A DNA stretch of 20,910 nucleotides from JAOUEE01 sp051011595 (GTDB lineage: Bacteria; Actinomycetota; Acidimicrobiia; Acidimicrobiales; SHLQ01). The notes under the pieces were generated by a model. The model was not told the origin of the DNA. It did no database searches and saw only the letters and a list, made by a program, of their open reading frames with translations. The position numbers and the translations under genes were made by a program. How positions within the stretch are numbered: the first letter of the stretch is position 1; each line of letters begins with the position of its first letter. This document shows, piece after piece, positions 14,398-20,425 of the stretch. Location of the stretch: contig JBPCTQ010000337.1 of the NCBI GenBank assembly GCA_051011595.1, forward strand, positions 1 to 20,910, written 5' to 3'.

Positions 14398-14982
14398 GGG
14401 ACTGTCACGGCCGGCGCCGGTGTCCGCTTCGGGAGGCACCGGGTGATCCGGCACGAACCAGTCGACGTGGTGGCCGCGGTCGTTGGAGACGGCCCAGCGT
14501 CGCCGCGTCGCCGGCAGCGCCGTCACGTCGGTCGGGGCCGAGGTGGTGAGGCCGACCCCCCACTCGCCCTCTCGCCTCAACACGACGACGGCGAGGGGCT
14601 CGACGTGGATCGAGAGTGTCTCGATGTCGGTGGTGATCGTCGGCGGAATCCCGGGGCGGTCGGCGAGGTGAACGCCGAGTGACTCCTCGCCGTCGTGCTG
14701 CCACTCCAACCATGCTGTCCAGCCCATCGGCCGGCGGTGCCGCAGCCCGCTGTCCCGCAGGCGCCGAACCAGCACTCGGCTGTCGACGAGTATGGCCCCC
14801 GCGGCCCGCGCGGCATCGAGTCGCGTCTGGGGCAAGTCGTAGTGATCTCCCTGGAAGGCCAGGCGTCGCAGGCCCAGGTTGGTGGCGAAGAGGTGGAGCT
14901 CGTCGGTGTTGTCATCGGACACCAGGTGTGACCAGCGTTCCCCTCTCCACAACCAGCGGGGGTTGTCCACCAGGATGCTCAT
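14395..14982 (-). CDS. DUF4031 domain-containing protein
   Basis: A 195-residue protein whose first 85 residues match the DUF4031 pattern: VDNPRWLWRGERWSHLVSD, then DELHLFATNLGL, FQGDHYDL and RVLVRRLRDSGLR. The function of the domain is not established. The C-terminal half (about 90-180) is a beta-rich region I do not recognise, ending in a Pro/Asp-rich tail. No TANNNT box precedes ATG 14982. Instead an AGGAG sequence at 15007-15011 sits before a TTG-initiated six-codon frame whose TGA overlaps this ATG, so translation may be coupled to a mini-ORF. It is divergent from the ligase gene, 95 bases apart. Confidence 0.85.
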   Translation of the reverse strand: MSILVDNPRWLWRGERWSHLVSDDNTDELHLFATNLGLRRLAFQGDHYDLPQTRLDAARAAGAILVDSRVLVRRLRDSGLRHRRPMGWTAWLEWQHDGEESLGVHLADRPGIPPTITTDIETLSIHVEPLAVVVLRREGEWGVGLTTSAPTDVTALPATRRRWAVSNDRGHHVDWFVPDHPVPPEADTGAGRDSP

Positions 14983-15065
14983 GTTCGTGTTCCCAGCAAG
15001 GTCGATCTCCTGAGGAGGGGCGCGGCGGGCCGAGTGGTGTCGTGTCCGTGGGTCGCTCCAGTGTG

Positions 15066-15071
15066 TACCGT
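15066..15071 (+). promoter_or_regulatory. -10 box TACCGT for DNA ligase gene
   Basis: TACCGT, 6 bases, GTG 15078. It defines a leaderless start inside an open frame that extends about 130 codons further upstream. Confidence 0.5.
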
Positions 15072-15077
15072 CGGCCG

Positions 15078-16034
15078 GTGGTGAACGTCGCGAAGCCGAT
15101 CCGTCCCATGAAGGCGGTGAATGGTGAGCTCCCCACCGGTGACGGCTGGGTCTTCGAGCTGAAGTGGGACGGCATGCGCGTGCTGGGCCACCTCGACGAC
15201 ACCACCACGCTGCGATCGGCCAACGAGATCGACATCAGCCATCGATTCCCCGAGCTCGAGAACCTGCACGAGGCCCTCGGTGCCACCGCCGTGCTCGACG
15301 GTGAGGTCGTGGCCCTCGACGAGCACGGTCATCCCTCGTTCTCGCGACTCCAGCATCGGATGCACGTCGGCGATCGCGCCGAGGCCGTTCGTCGGGCGGC
15401 CGACGTGCCGGTCGGTTATCAGGTATTCGACCTCCTGCACCTCGACGGCCACGATCTGACCGGGTTGGCCCTGGCCGATCGTCGACGGCTGCTCGAACAG
15501 CTGGTGGAACCCGGTGCGGCTTGGCGGGTCACCGAACAATTCACCGACGGACCCGCCCTGCTGAGTCACGCCGGTGCCCATCAGCTGGAGGGCATCGTGG
15601 CCAAGCGGCTCGACAGCCCGTACCTGGCGGGAAGACGGGCTCGCACGTGGCGCAAGATCAAGATTCGCCTCGAGCAGGAGTTCGTGGTGGCCGGCTACAC
15701 CCGAGGCGAAGGCGGCCGAGGCGGGTCCATCGGTGCGTTGGTGCTCGGGTACTGGGACGGCGACGAGCTTCGATGCGCCGGACGGGTCGGCACCGGATTC
15801 ACGGCTGCCGAGCTGGCCACCCTGGCCGCCGCGCTGGCGCCGCTGCGGGTGGACGGTGACCCGTTTCGGCCGCCGCTGGCGGGCCCGGAGGCTCGGCTCG
15901 TGCAGTTCGTGCGGCCCGAGATGGTGGTGCAGGTCGGCTTCGCCGAATGGAGTGCCGATCGGCGGCTGCGTCACCCCACCTACCTCGGTCGCCGCGACGA
16001 TGTCGATCCCGGCAGCGTCGGGGTCGAGCCGTGA
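15078..16034 (+). CDS. ATP-dependent DNA ligase (LigD ligase-domain type)
   Basis: A 318-residue stand-alone ATP-dependent ligase. Motif I is ELKWDGMR, with the adenylated Lys29. Motif III is VLDGEVVAL (Glu76), motif IV is EGIVAKR (Glu171, Lys176) and motif V is WRKIKIR (Lys193, Lys195). The C-terminal third (about 200-305) is the OB-fold domain. The size and motifs match the ligase domain of LigD and LigC proteins, which seal breaks in non-homologous end joining or base-excision repair. No Ku, polymerase or nuclease domain is present in the window. The start GTG 15078, or the adjacent GTG 15081, is chosen by the TACCGT box; the longer frame upstream is antisense to DUF4031. Confidence 0.9.
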   Translation: MVNVAKPIRPMKAVNGELPTGDGWVFELKWDGMRVLGHLDDTTTLRSANEIDISHRFPELENLHEALGATAVLDGEVVALDEHGHPSFSRLQHRMHVGDRAEAVRRAADVPVGYQVFDLLHLDGHDLTGLALADRRRLLEQLVEPGAAWRVTEQFTDGPALLSHAGAHQLEGIVAKRLDSPYLAGRRARTWRKIKIRLEQEFVVAGYTRGEGGRGGSIGALVLGYWDGDELRCAGRVGTGFTAAELATLAAALAPLRVDGDPFRPPLAGPEARLVQFVRPEMVVQVGFAEWSADRRLRHPTYLGRRDDVDPGSVGVEP

Positions 16035-16059
16035 CGAGCTGGCGTGCCATCCTGACCAC

Positions 16060-16458
16060 GTGAGCGACGACGACGGAGCGCGCGATGGGGACCGGGTTCG
16101 GCTGTCACTGCCGGCCACCAGCGCCTACGCCCGTCTGGCCCGCATCGGGGCAGCCAGCCTTGCTCACCGTTGGGGCTTCGCCGCCTATCAGGTGCAGGAC
16201 CTTCGCCTGGCCATCGACGAAGCCATCATCTTGTTGCTCGGCGGTGATGCCGAACACCCCGGCACCATCGACGTCGAGTACGGCCTCGATGGTGACCGAC
16301 TGAGTATCGACGTCATCGCTCGGTTCGGGGACGACGCCGAGCAGCCGACGCTCGACGACGAGGCGCTCGATCGATTCCGCACCCTGGCTGGTGAGTTGTT
16401 GTCGAGCTACGAGCTGGGTGCCGACAAGGTCGCCATGGAGATCGATCGGCAGGGCTGA
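16060..16458 (+). CDS. Anti-sigma/HATPase-like protein with degenerate N-box
   Basis: A 132-residue protein resembling the RsbW/SpoIIAB-type HATPase domain. It has the RVRLSLPATSAYARLARI opening strand-helix and the N-box helix DLRLAIDEAIILLLGG. The catalytic-type Glu54 is present, but the Asn expected four residues later, which binds magnesium and ATP, is replaced by Leu58. The G-box is also hard to see. It may therefore be a non-catalytic binding protein. The GTG at 16060 is 25 bases after the ligase stop, so it may share that transcript. No sigma factor or anti-anti-sigma gene is adjacent. The assignment rests on pattern only. Confidence 0.6.
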   Translation: MSDDDGARDGDRVRLSLPATSAYARLARIGAASLAHRWGFAAYQVQDLRLAIDEAIILLLGGDAEHPGTIDVEYGLDGDRLSIDVIARFGDDAEQPTLDDEALDRFRTLAGELLSSYELGADKVAMEIDRQG

Positions 16459-16494
16459 CCGGCGGCGGTGAGCCGGGGGTGGGCCCGAGGACGG

Positions 16495-16932
16495 TCAGCG
16501 ACCGGTGCTGCCGAATCCCTGGGCCCCGCGCGTCGAGTCGGGCAGCGTCTCTGTCGGCACGAAGTGCACGTGCTCGACGGCCTGGATCACGAGTTGGGCG
16601 ATGCGTTCGCCGCGTTTCACCTCGAATGGTTCGGTGGGGTCGGTGTTGATCAACAGGCACTGGAGCTCACCCCGGTAGCCCGAGTCGATCAGGCCGGGCG
16701 TGTTGAGGCAGGTCACCCCGTGTTTGAGCGCCAGACCGCTGCGGGGTTGCACGAAGCCCGCGTAACCCTCGGGTATGGCCACTGCCGCGCCGGTGGGGAT
16801 CAACGCCCGGCCGCCGCCGGGGGCCAGCACCACGTTCTCACGGGCGACCAGGTCGGCACCGGCGTCGCCCTCGCGGGCGTACGACGGCAGCGCCAGGTCG
16901 GGATCGAGCTGTTGAATGGGGACCTCGAGCAT
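16495..16932 (-). CDS. dut: Deoxyuridine 5'-triphosphate nucleotidohydrolase (dUTPase)
   Basis: A 145-residue trimeric dUTPase, which hydrolyses dUTP to dUMP and keeps uracil out of DNA. All five motifs are present: motif 1 EGDAGADL (21-28), motif 2 PRSGLA (63-68), motif 3 GLIDSGYRGEL (80-90, catalytic Asp83), motif 4 GERIAQLV (108-115) and the phosphate-closing motif 5 RGAQGFGSTGR (135-145). ATG 16932 is preceded at 8 bases by TACATT. The open frame extends much further upstream only because it is antisense to orn. It is divergent from orn with 87 bases between starts, and convergent with the HATPase-like gene 36 bases away. Confidence 0.95.
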   Translation of the reverse strand: MLEVPIQQLDPDLALPSYAREGDAGADLVARENVVLAPGGGRALIPTGAAVAIPEGYAGFVQPRSGLALKHGVTCLNTPGLIDSGYRGELQCLLINTDPTEPFEVKRGERIAQLVIQAVEHVHFVPTETLPDSTRGAQGFGSTGR

Positions 16933-16940
16933 CGGCCGTG

Positions 16941-16946
16941 AATGTA
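16941..16946 (-). promoter_or_regulatory. -10 box TACATT for dut
   Basis: TACATT, 8 bases, ATG 16932 on the minus strand, with no ribosome binding site between. Confidence 0.5.
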
Positions 16947-17007
16947 ACCGGTGGCTGCCCGCCGCGGGGGTTCCGATGCAGAATCCCGGATGGGAGGCCG
17001 TCATCGC

Positions 17008-17013
17008 TACGCT
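17008..17013 (+). promoter_or_regulatory. -10 box TACGCT for orn
   Basis: TACGCT, 6 bases, ATG 17020. It supports ATG 17020 over in-frame starts upstream at 16951. Confidence 0.5.
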
Positions 17014-17019
17014 CTGACG

Positions 17020-17571
17020 ATGCTCGCCTGGATGGACCTGGAGATGACCGGCCTCGACCCGGCCCGCCACGTCGTCGTCGAGATCGCCACGCTCATCACC
17101 GACGACGAGCTCAACATCGTCGCCGAGGGACCGGATCTGGTCATCGGGTACCCCGCTTCGACGCTGGCTTCCATGGACGATTTCGTCCGCGACATGCACA
17201 CCCGCAGCGGTCTGTTGCCCCAGATCGAGGCCAGCACCATCACACTCGACCAGGCCGGCGCCGAGACCCTGGCCTTCCTGCGCGAGCACATTCCCGAACC
17301 GCGGTCGGTGCCGCTCTGTGGCAACTCCATCGGCACCGATCGTCGTTTCCTGGCCGTCCACCTGGCCGAGATCGAGGAGTTCCTGCACTATCGGTCGGTC
17401 GATGTGTCGACCCTGAAGGAGCTGGCCCGTCGATGGCGCCCCGACGTGTTGGCCGGTGCGCCGCGCAAGAAGGGCGGCCACCGCGCCCTCGACGACATTC
17501 GGGAGAGCCTGGAAGAGCTGGTGTACTACCGGACCGCGTTGTTTCCCGCCGCCGAGCCGACCGAGTCCTGA
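17020..17571 (+). CDS. orn: Oligoribonuclease
   Basis: A 183-residue DEDDh-family 3'-5' exonuclease that degrades di- and oligoribonucleotides, including pGpG. The DEDDh residues are visible: WMDLEMTGLD gives Asp6 and Glu8, GNSIGTDRRFL gives Asp107, and HRALDDIRESL gives His154 and Asp159. Length is normal for bacterial Orn. The start ATG 17020 follows TACGCT by 6 bases and begins at the conserved first strand. The stop TGA shares its A with the ATG of the downstream metallo-hydrolase gene, so the two are translationally coupled. dut lies divergently upstream, a grouping of nucleotide-metabolism genes. Confidence 0.95.
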   Translation: MLAWMDLEMTGLDPARHVVVEIATLITDDELNIVAEGPDLVIGYPASTLASMDDFVRDMHTRSGLLPQIEASTITLDQAGAETLAFLREHIPEPRSVPLCGNSIGTDRRFLAVHLAEIEEFLHYRSVDVSTLKELARRWRPDVLAGAPRKKGGHRALDDIRESLEELVYYRTALFPAAEPTES

Positions 17572-18644
17572 TGGCCGACGAGCCCACCTATCGCAAACAA
17601 GAGCAGGAGCCGGCGTCCGAAGACGTCACCGAGGTGGCCCCCGGCATCGTCCGCATCCAGCTCGACGTGCATCTGCCCGGCTTGGGGCACGTGAACTGTT
17701 ACGTGCTCGAAGACGATCGGGGGGTGGCCGTGGTCGATCCCGGGCTACCCGGCCCCGACACCTACCGCACGCTCGAGGCCCGGCTGGCCGAGATGAACGT
17801 GACCATCACCGACATCCACACCGCCGTGGTCACCCACAGCCACCCCGATCACTTCGGCGGGGTGTACCAGCTGCGCGACGAGTCCGGGTGTGAGGTCCTC
17901 ACCCATCACGAGTTCCGCACGATCTTCGATGCCCGCGAAGCCAGTGAAGAACCGGACAGTGCCGCGCTCGAGCTAGCCACCGACGACGAGCTCGAAGCAC
18001 TGCGGCAGCGGTGGTCGCGGCCCACGCCGTGGGGATCGGTCACCGAGCCGCCGCCGCTCGACGCGGTCAAACGGTTCATCGCCAGCGGCCGCAAGGGGGC
18101 CAAGCCGTTCCAGGTTCCCGAACCCTCCATCACCGTGGCCGACGAACAGGTCGTCGAGCTGGGCCGCCGCGAATGGGTGGCCGTGCACACGCCGGGTCAC
18201 ACCACCGACCACCTGTGCCTGTTCGATCCCGTCGGAGGGGTGCTGCTCAGCGGCGATCATGTGCTGCCCACCATCACCCCGCACATCAGCGGACTCATCG
18301 ACGACGACGATCCGCTGAACACCTTCTTCGAGTCGCTCCGGCGGATGCACACCCTCGATGGCCTCACCCTGGCCCTGCCCGCGCACGGCCACCCCTTCGA
18401 GCAGGTGGGCCAACGGGCCGACGAGATCATCGAGCACCATTTCGAGCGGCTCGACGTCATTCGGGCCGCCGCTCTCGATGTCCCGGCCGGCCACGTCAGC
18501 GACTACATGAAACGGCTGTTCAAGGAACGATCGTGGGGCGGGATGGCCGAATCCGAGACCTATGCCCACCTCGAACACCTGCGAATCCTCGGTGAGGTGG
18601 CGGTCACCGTTGACCCCGATGGCCAGACCACCTACCGCTTCTGA
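17571..18644 (+). CDS. Metallo-beta-lactamase-fold hydrolase
   Basis: A 357-residue MBL-fold protein. The zinc-binding motif THSHPDHFGG (His89, His91, Asp93, His94) is preceded by VVDPGL at about 54-59. Later ligands are in WVAVHTPGHT, LLSGDHVLPT and LALPAHGHPF. A roughly 80-residue insertion between the HxHxDH motif and the next histidine, and a C-terminal helical domain (EIIEHHFERLDVI and onwards), resemble the glyoxalase II/LACTB2-type hydrolases with a winged-helix end. The substrate could be a thioester, lactone or RNA and is not resolved. It overlaps orn by one base (TGATG), so the same message makes both. An RNA-related role is suggested only by that linkage. Confidence 0.85.
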   Translation: MADEPTYRKQEQEPASEDVTEVAPGIVRIQLDVHLPGLGHVNCYVLEDDRGVAVVDPGLPGPDTYRTLEARLAEMNVTITDIHTAVVTHSHPDHFGGVYQLRDESGCEVLTHHEFRTIFDAREASEEPDSAALELATDDELEALRQRWSRPTPWGSVTEPPPLDAVKRFIASGRKGAKPFQVPEPSITVADEQVVELGRREWVAVHTPGHTTDHLCLFDPVGGVLLSGDHVLPTITPHISGLIDDDDPLNTFFESLRRMHTLDGLTLALPAHGHPFEQVGQRADEIIEHHFERLDVIRAAALDVPAGHVSDYMKRLFKERSWGGMAESETYAHLEHLRILGEVAVTVDPDGQTTYRF

Positions 18645-18718
18645 TCCCGGGTTGACCACCTAGGGGACCGATACCGTTCGGCGTTGCCGGCTCGTGACCG
18701 GTCGAGGCGGGCGAGATC

Positions 18719-18766
18719 AGAATTCGAATAATTCGGTTGACAGCCGGGCCGCAGGCCTGACTGAAT
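18719..18766 (+). promoter_or_regulatory. whiB7-type promoter with upstream AT-rich element
   Basis: A consensus -35 TTGACA (18737-18742) is followed by an 18-base spacer and an extended -10, TG at 18758 with CTGAAT at 18761-18766. Directly before the -35 is an AT-rich block (18719-18734) with GAATT and AATTC arms, striking in this GC-rich DNA. WhiB7 promoters in mycobacteria have an AT-rich block just upstream of the -35, bound by the WhiB7 AT-hook, so autoregulation is likely. Transcription would start near 18773. Confidence 0.7.
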
Positions 18767-18829
18767 GGAGACCTGCGGGGGTACCTGCCCCTGTGCGAAG
18801 GCAATCCGGCCAACGATTCGAGCGCACCG

Positions 18830-19000
18830 ATGTCCACCATTCACCTGCATTCCTGCCACCAGGGCAATGCGGTGAATGCGCGCGCCGTGCGTGTTGCCAT
18901 CGCCACCCCCGGTTCCCACGCGGTGACCACCTACCCGTGGCTCGGAACCGACATGGCGTTTGCCCCCAAGCGCCAGCGGCTGAAGGACCATCCCGGTTAG
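18830..19000 (+). CDS. Upstream leader ORF (56 aa) of whiB7
   Basis: A 56-codon frame from ATG 18830 to TAG 18998-19000, lying wholly inside the whiB7 leader. About 80% of its codons end in G or C, like the coding genes here. The peptide begins MSTIHLHSCHQGNAVNARAV, has no hydrophobic or known domain, and ends with the basic KRQRLKDHPG. Its last codons overlap sequences able to pair with the 5' arm of the terminator that follows. The ribosome binding site is weak. Known whiB7/wblC leaders contain a translated upstream ORF whose stalling by antibiotics allows readthrough; that role is inferred here from position and pairing. Sequence similarity to known leader peptides was not tested. Confidence 0.6.
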   Translation: MSTIHLHSCHQGNAVNARAVRVAIATPGSHAVTTYPWLGTDMAFAPKRQRLKDHPG

Positions 19001-19042
19001 CGACCAACAATCGCCTCCACCCGGGACCGATCCCGAAGCCGC
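18976..19042 (+). promoter_or_regulatory. Candidate antiterminator of the whiB7 leader
   Basis: GCGGCT (18976-18981) can pair with AGCCGC (19037-19042), and TCCCGG (18991-18996) with CCGGGA (19021-19026). GGA (18985-18987) with TCC (19031-19033) fits between. The helices nest in one structure that uses the terminator's 5' arm. They compete with a local hairpin at 19022-19035 and with the terminator. Both left arms lie in the upstream ORF's last codons. Confidence 0.45.
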
Positions 19043-19070
19043 CGAGAAATCGGCGGCTTTTCTGCTTTTC
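19037..19070 (+). terminator. Intrinsic terminator in the whiB7 leader
   Basis: A perfect 9-bp stem AGCCGCCGA / TCGGCGGCT closed by a GAAA loop is followed by TTTCTGCTTTTC. It is the only hairpin in the window with a T-rich tail. It lies 36 bases after the upstream ORF stop and 77 bases before the whiB7 ATG, so it would abort whiB7 transcription unless overridden. Confidence 0.85.
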
Positions 19071-19147
19071 GGAATCGGATCCGGGTCGGCGACCGACTCA
19101 TCCACCCACTACCAACCCGACCACCAACCACAAGGAGATGGGGAGCC

Positions 19148-19489
19148 ATGGGAGCCCCGCTGAAACTCATCGAGACCGAAGCCCTCTGGGAGACGGATGC
19201 CCTGTGCCGCACCGACGGTGTGCCCACCGGACTGTTCTTCTCCGAGGATCTGGGCGACATTGCTCGGGCCAAGGCTGTCTGTGCCGAATGCCCGGTGTTG
19301 GCGTCGTGCCTGGAGTCGGCCCTCGAGCGGCGCGAGCCGTGGGGGGTGTGGGGCGGACAGCTGTTCTTGAACGGCAAGATGCTGGCCACCAAGCGGCGTC
19401 GCGGTCGTCCGCCCAAGAACCCCCGACCCGAGGACCAGCTCCCGGTGGTGCCGATTCCCGAGCACCTCGTGGAGCTGGCCTCGGCGTAG
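19148..19489 (+). CDS. whiB7: WhiB7-type iron-sulfur transcription factor
   Basis: A 113-residue WhiB protein. Four cysteines (20, 45, 48 and 54; C-x24-C-x2-C-x5-C) bind the [4Fe-4S] cluster. The turn EPWGVWGG (63-70) is followed by TKRRRGRPPK (81-90), whose RGRP is an AT-hook. The combination of EPWGVWGG and a C-terminal AT-hook distinguishes WhiB7, which partners the principal sigma factor to activate intrinsic antibiotic-resistance genes. A 20-residue tail after the hook (EDQLPVVPIPEHLVEL) is longer than I recall for mycobacterial WhiB7. An AAGGAG ribosome binding site (19132-19137) precedes the ATG, unlike most genes here, in a C/A-rich unstructured stretch. The leader carries an upstream ORF and terminator. 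The WhiB family is certain; the WhiB7 subtype is strong inference. Confidence 0.88.
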   Translation: MGAPLKLIETEALWETDALCRTDGVPTGLFFSEDLGDIARAKAVCAECPVLASCLESALERREPWGVWGGQLFLNGKMLATKRRRGRPPKNPRPEDQLPVVPIPEHLVELASA

Positions 19490-19524
19490 GGCCGGCGCAG
19501 CACTGCGTAGGGCGGCGTAGCACT
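19484..19524 (+). repeat. Two-copy tandem repeat at the whiB7 stop codon
   Basis: The 21-base unit at 19484-19504 (GCGTAGGGCCGGCGCAGCACT) recurs at 19505-19524 with one deletion and one C/T change. The first copy contains the whiB7 TAG stop. Each contains a small CGCAG/CTGCG-type foldback. In either copy TAG could stop ribosomes. Confidence 0.7.
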
Positions 19525-19538
19525 GCGCAGAACCGCAG

Positions 19539-19560
19539 CTCACGGGTCCGCACCCGTGAG
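19539..19560 (+). other. Perfect hairpin 1 downstream of whiB7
   Basis: Arms CTCACGGGT and ACCCGTGAG (9 bp) around a CCGC loop. No T-run follows. First of three perfect hairpins in the 277-base gap before the TlpA-like gene. Confidence 0.7.
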
Positions 19561-19587
19561 ATCTCGATGACGGTTCGAGGTGACGAC

Positions 19588-19608
19588 GTGATCCGGTCAT
19601 CGGATCAC
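19588..19608 (+). other. Perfect hairpin 2 downstream of whiB7
   Basis: Arms GTGATCCG and CGGATCAC (8 bp) around a GTCAT loop. It could equally be a dimeric protein-binding site. Confidence 0.6.
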
Positions 19609-19642
19609 CTGCGAGCCTCGGCCTGTCCCGAATCGAGGAAAT

Positions 19643-19674
19643 GGCCGGCCCCGGTCGATGGACCGGGGCCGGCC
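19643..19674 (+). terminator. Long GC hairpin 3 downstream of whiB7, likely U-less terminator
   Basis: Arms GGCCGGCCCCGGTC and GACCGGGGCCGGCC form a perfect 14-bp stem around a GATG loop. No T-tract follows, as is common for actinobacterial terminators. It separates whiB7 from the TlpA-like gene. Confidence 0.6.
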
Positions 19675-19766
19675 CGTGCGGCCGTCGTCGGTGGTGCCGA
19701 CAAGGAATCCCGCGTGGCATTGCCGGGTTCACTGGGTGAAACTGGTGGCCGAGCAAGGATCCGCAC

Positions 19767-20372
19767 ATGCCCGCATCGTCGACAACCCGCACTCTTTGGT
19801 GGCGTCTGGTGGCCGGTGTTTTCGTGCTGGTGCTGGTGGCGGCCGCCTGCGGGGGCACCGACGACACCACCCCCGAGATCAGTCTCGGCGCCGACACTGG
19901 CGGTGCGGCCCAGACCGGCAGCTCCGGAGCCGAGGCCGATGGCCTGATTCCACCCACCAGCTCAGCCGACGTGTTCACCGCCGAGTTCGCCGATTTCGAC
20001 GGCGGTACCCAATCGTTGGCCGGCACGGCCGAAGGCAAACCGGTGGTGCTCAACTTCTTCGCCTCGTGGTGCCCCAACTGCGTGGCCGAGATGCCCGATT
20101 TCGAGGTCGTCAACCAGGAGCTGGCCGGTGAAGTCCAGCTGGTGGGCCTCGCCACCCAGGACGCACCCTCTGATGCGCAGGGGCTGATCGAGACCACCGG
20201 GGTCACCTATCCATTGGGGCTCGACCCGGCGGGCGATTTCTTCAACGTGTTCGAGGGCCTCGGCATGCCGACCACCGCCTTCTTGACCGCCGAGGGTGAA
20301 GTGGCCCACGTGTTCACCGGCCAACTCGACACCGACGGCCTCACCGAGAAGATCAACGAGTTCCTGCTGTGA
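19767..20372 (+). CDS. TlpA/ResA-like thioredoxin-fold lipoprotein
   Basis: A 201-residue exported thioredoxin-fold protein. The signal peptide has Arg8 and a strongly hydrophobic core, ending in lipobox VAAAC (Cys28). A 35-residue Asp/Thr/Gly-rich linker leads to the TlpA-like domain, with the redox motif FFASWCPNC (Cys102, Cys105) and the cis-Pro loop GLGMPTTAF. Such proteins reduce disulfides outside the membrane, for example on apocytochrome c, using electrons from CcdA. The ATG follows AGGA by about 8 bases, so it is leadered. A ccdA-like gene begins 53 bases downstream, supporting a reductant relay. The partner substrate is not known. Confidence 0.9.
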   Translation: MPASSTTRTLWWRLVAGVFVLVLVAAACGGTDDTTPEISLGADTGGAAQTGSSGAEADGLIPPTSSADVFTAEFADFDGGTQSLAGTAEGKPVVLNFFASWCPNCVAEMPDFEVVNQELAGEVQLVGLATQDAPSDAQGLIETTGVTYPLGLDPAGDFFNVFEGLGMPTTAFLTAEGEVAHVFTGQLDTDGLTEKINEFLL

Positions 20373-20390
20373 CCGCGCCGATCGGCGCGG
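20373..20390. other. 18-bp perfect palindrome between tlpA-like and ccdA-like genes
   Basis: CCGCGCCGATCGGCGCGG reads the same on both strands. It starts immediately after the TGA stop of the tlpA-like gene. It may be a weak terminator or attenuator, or a dimeric binding site; no T-run follows. Confidence 0.6.
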
Positions 20391-20425
20391 GTGGCGCCTC
20401 GCGCGGCAAGCGGTGCCCGGGTTAG

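Noticed and set aside
14679..15077. N-terminal extension of the ligase reading frame
   Set aside because: It is low-complexity Arg/Pro/Gly sequence antisense to DUF4031; the ligase fold begins after GTG 15078.
19720..19745. Short inverted repeat TTCAC-TGG-GTGAA before the TlpA-like gene
   Set aside because: Five-base arms are common by chance and no promoter could be placed relative to it.
18694..19947. 417-codon plus-strand frame across the whiB7 leader and gene, with a Cys-rich stretch
   Set aside because: It overlaps whiB7 in another frame, and the Cys-rich run is the shifted reading of the upstream ORF. No start signal or domain supports it.
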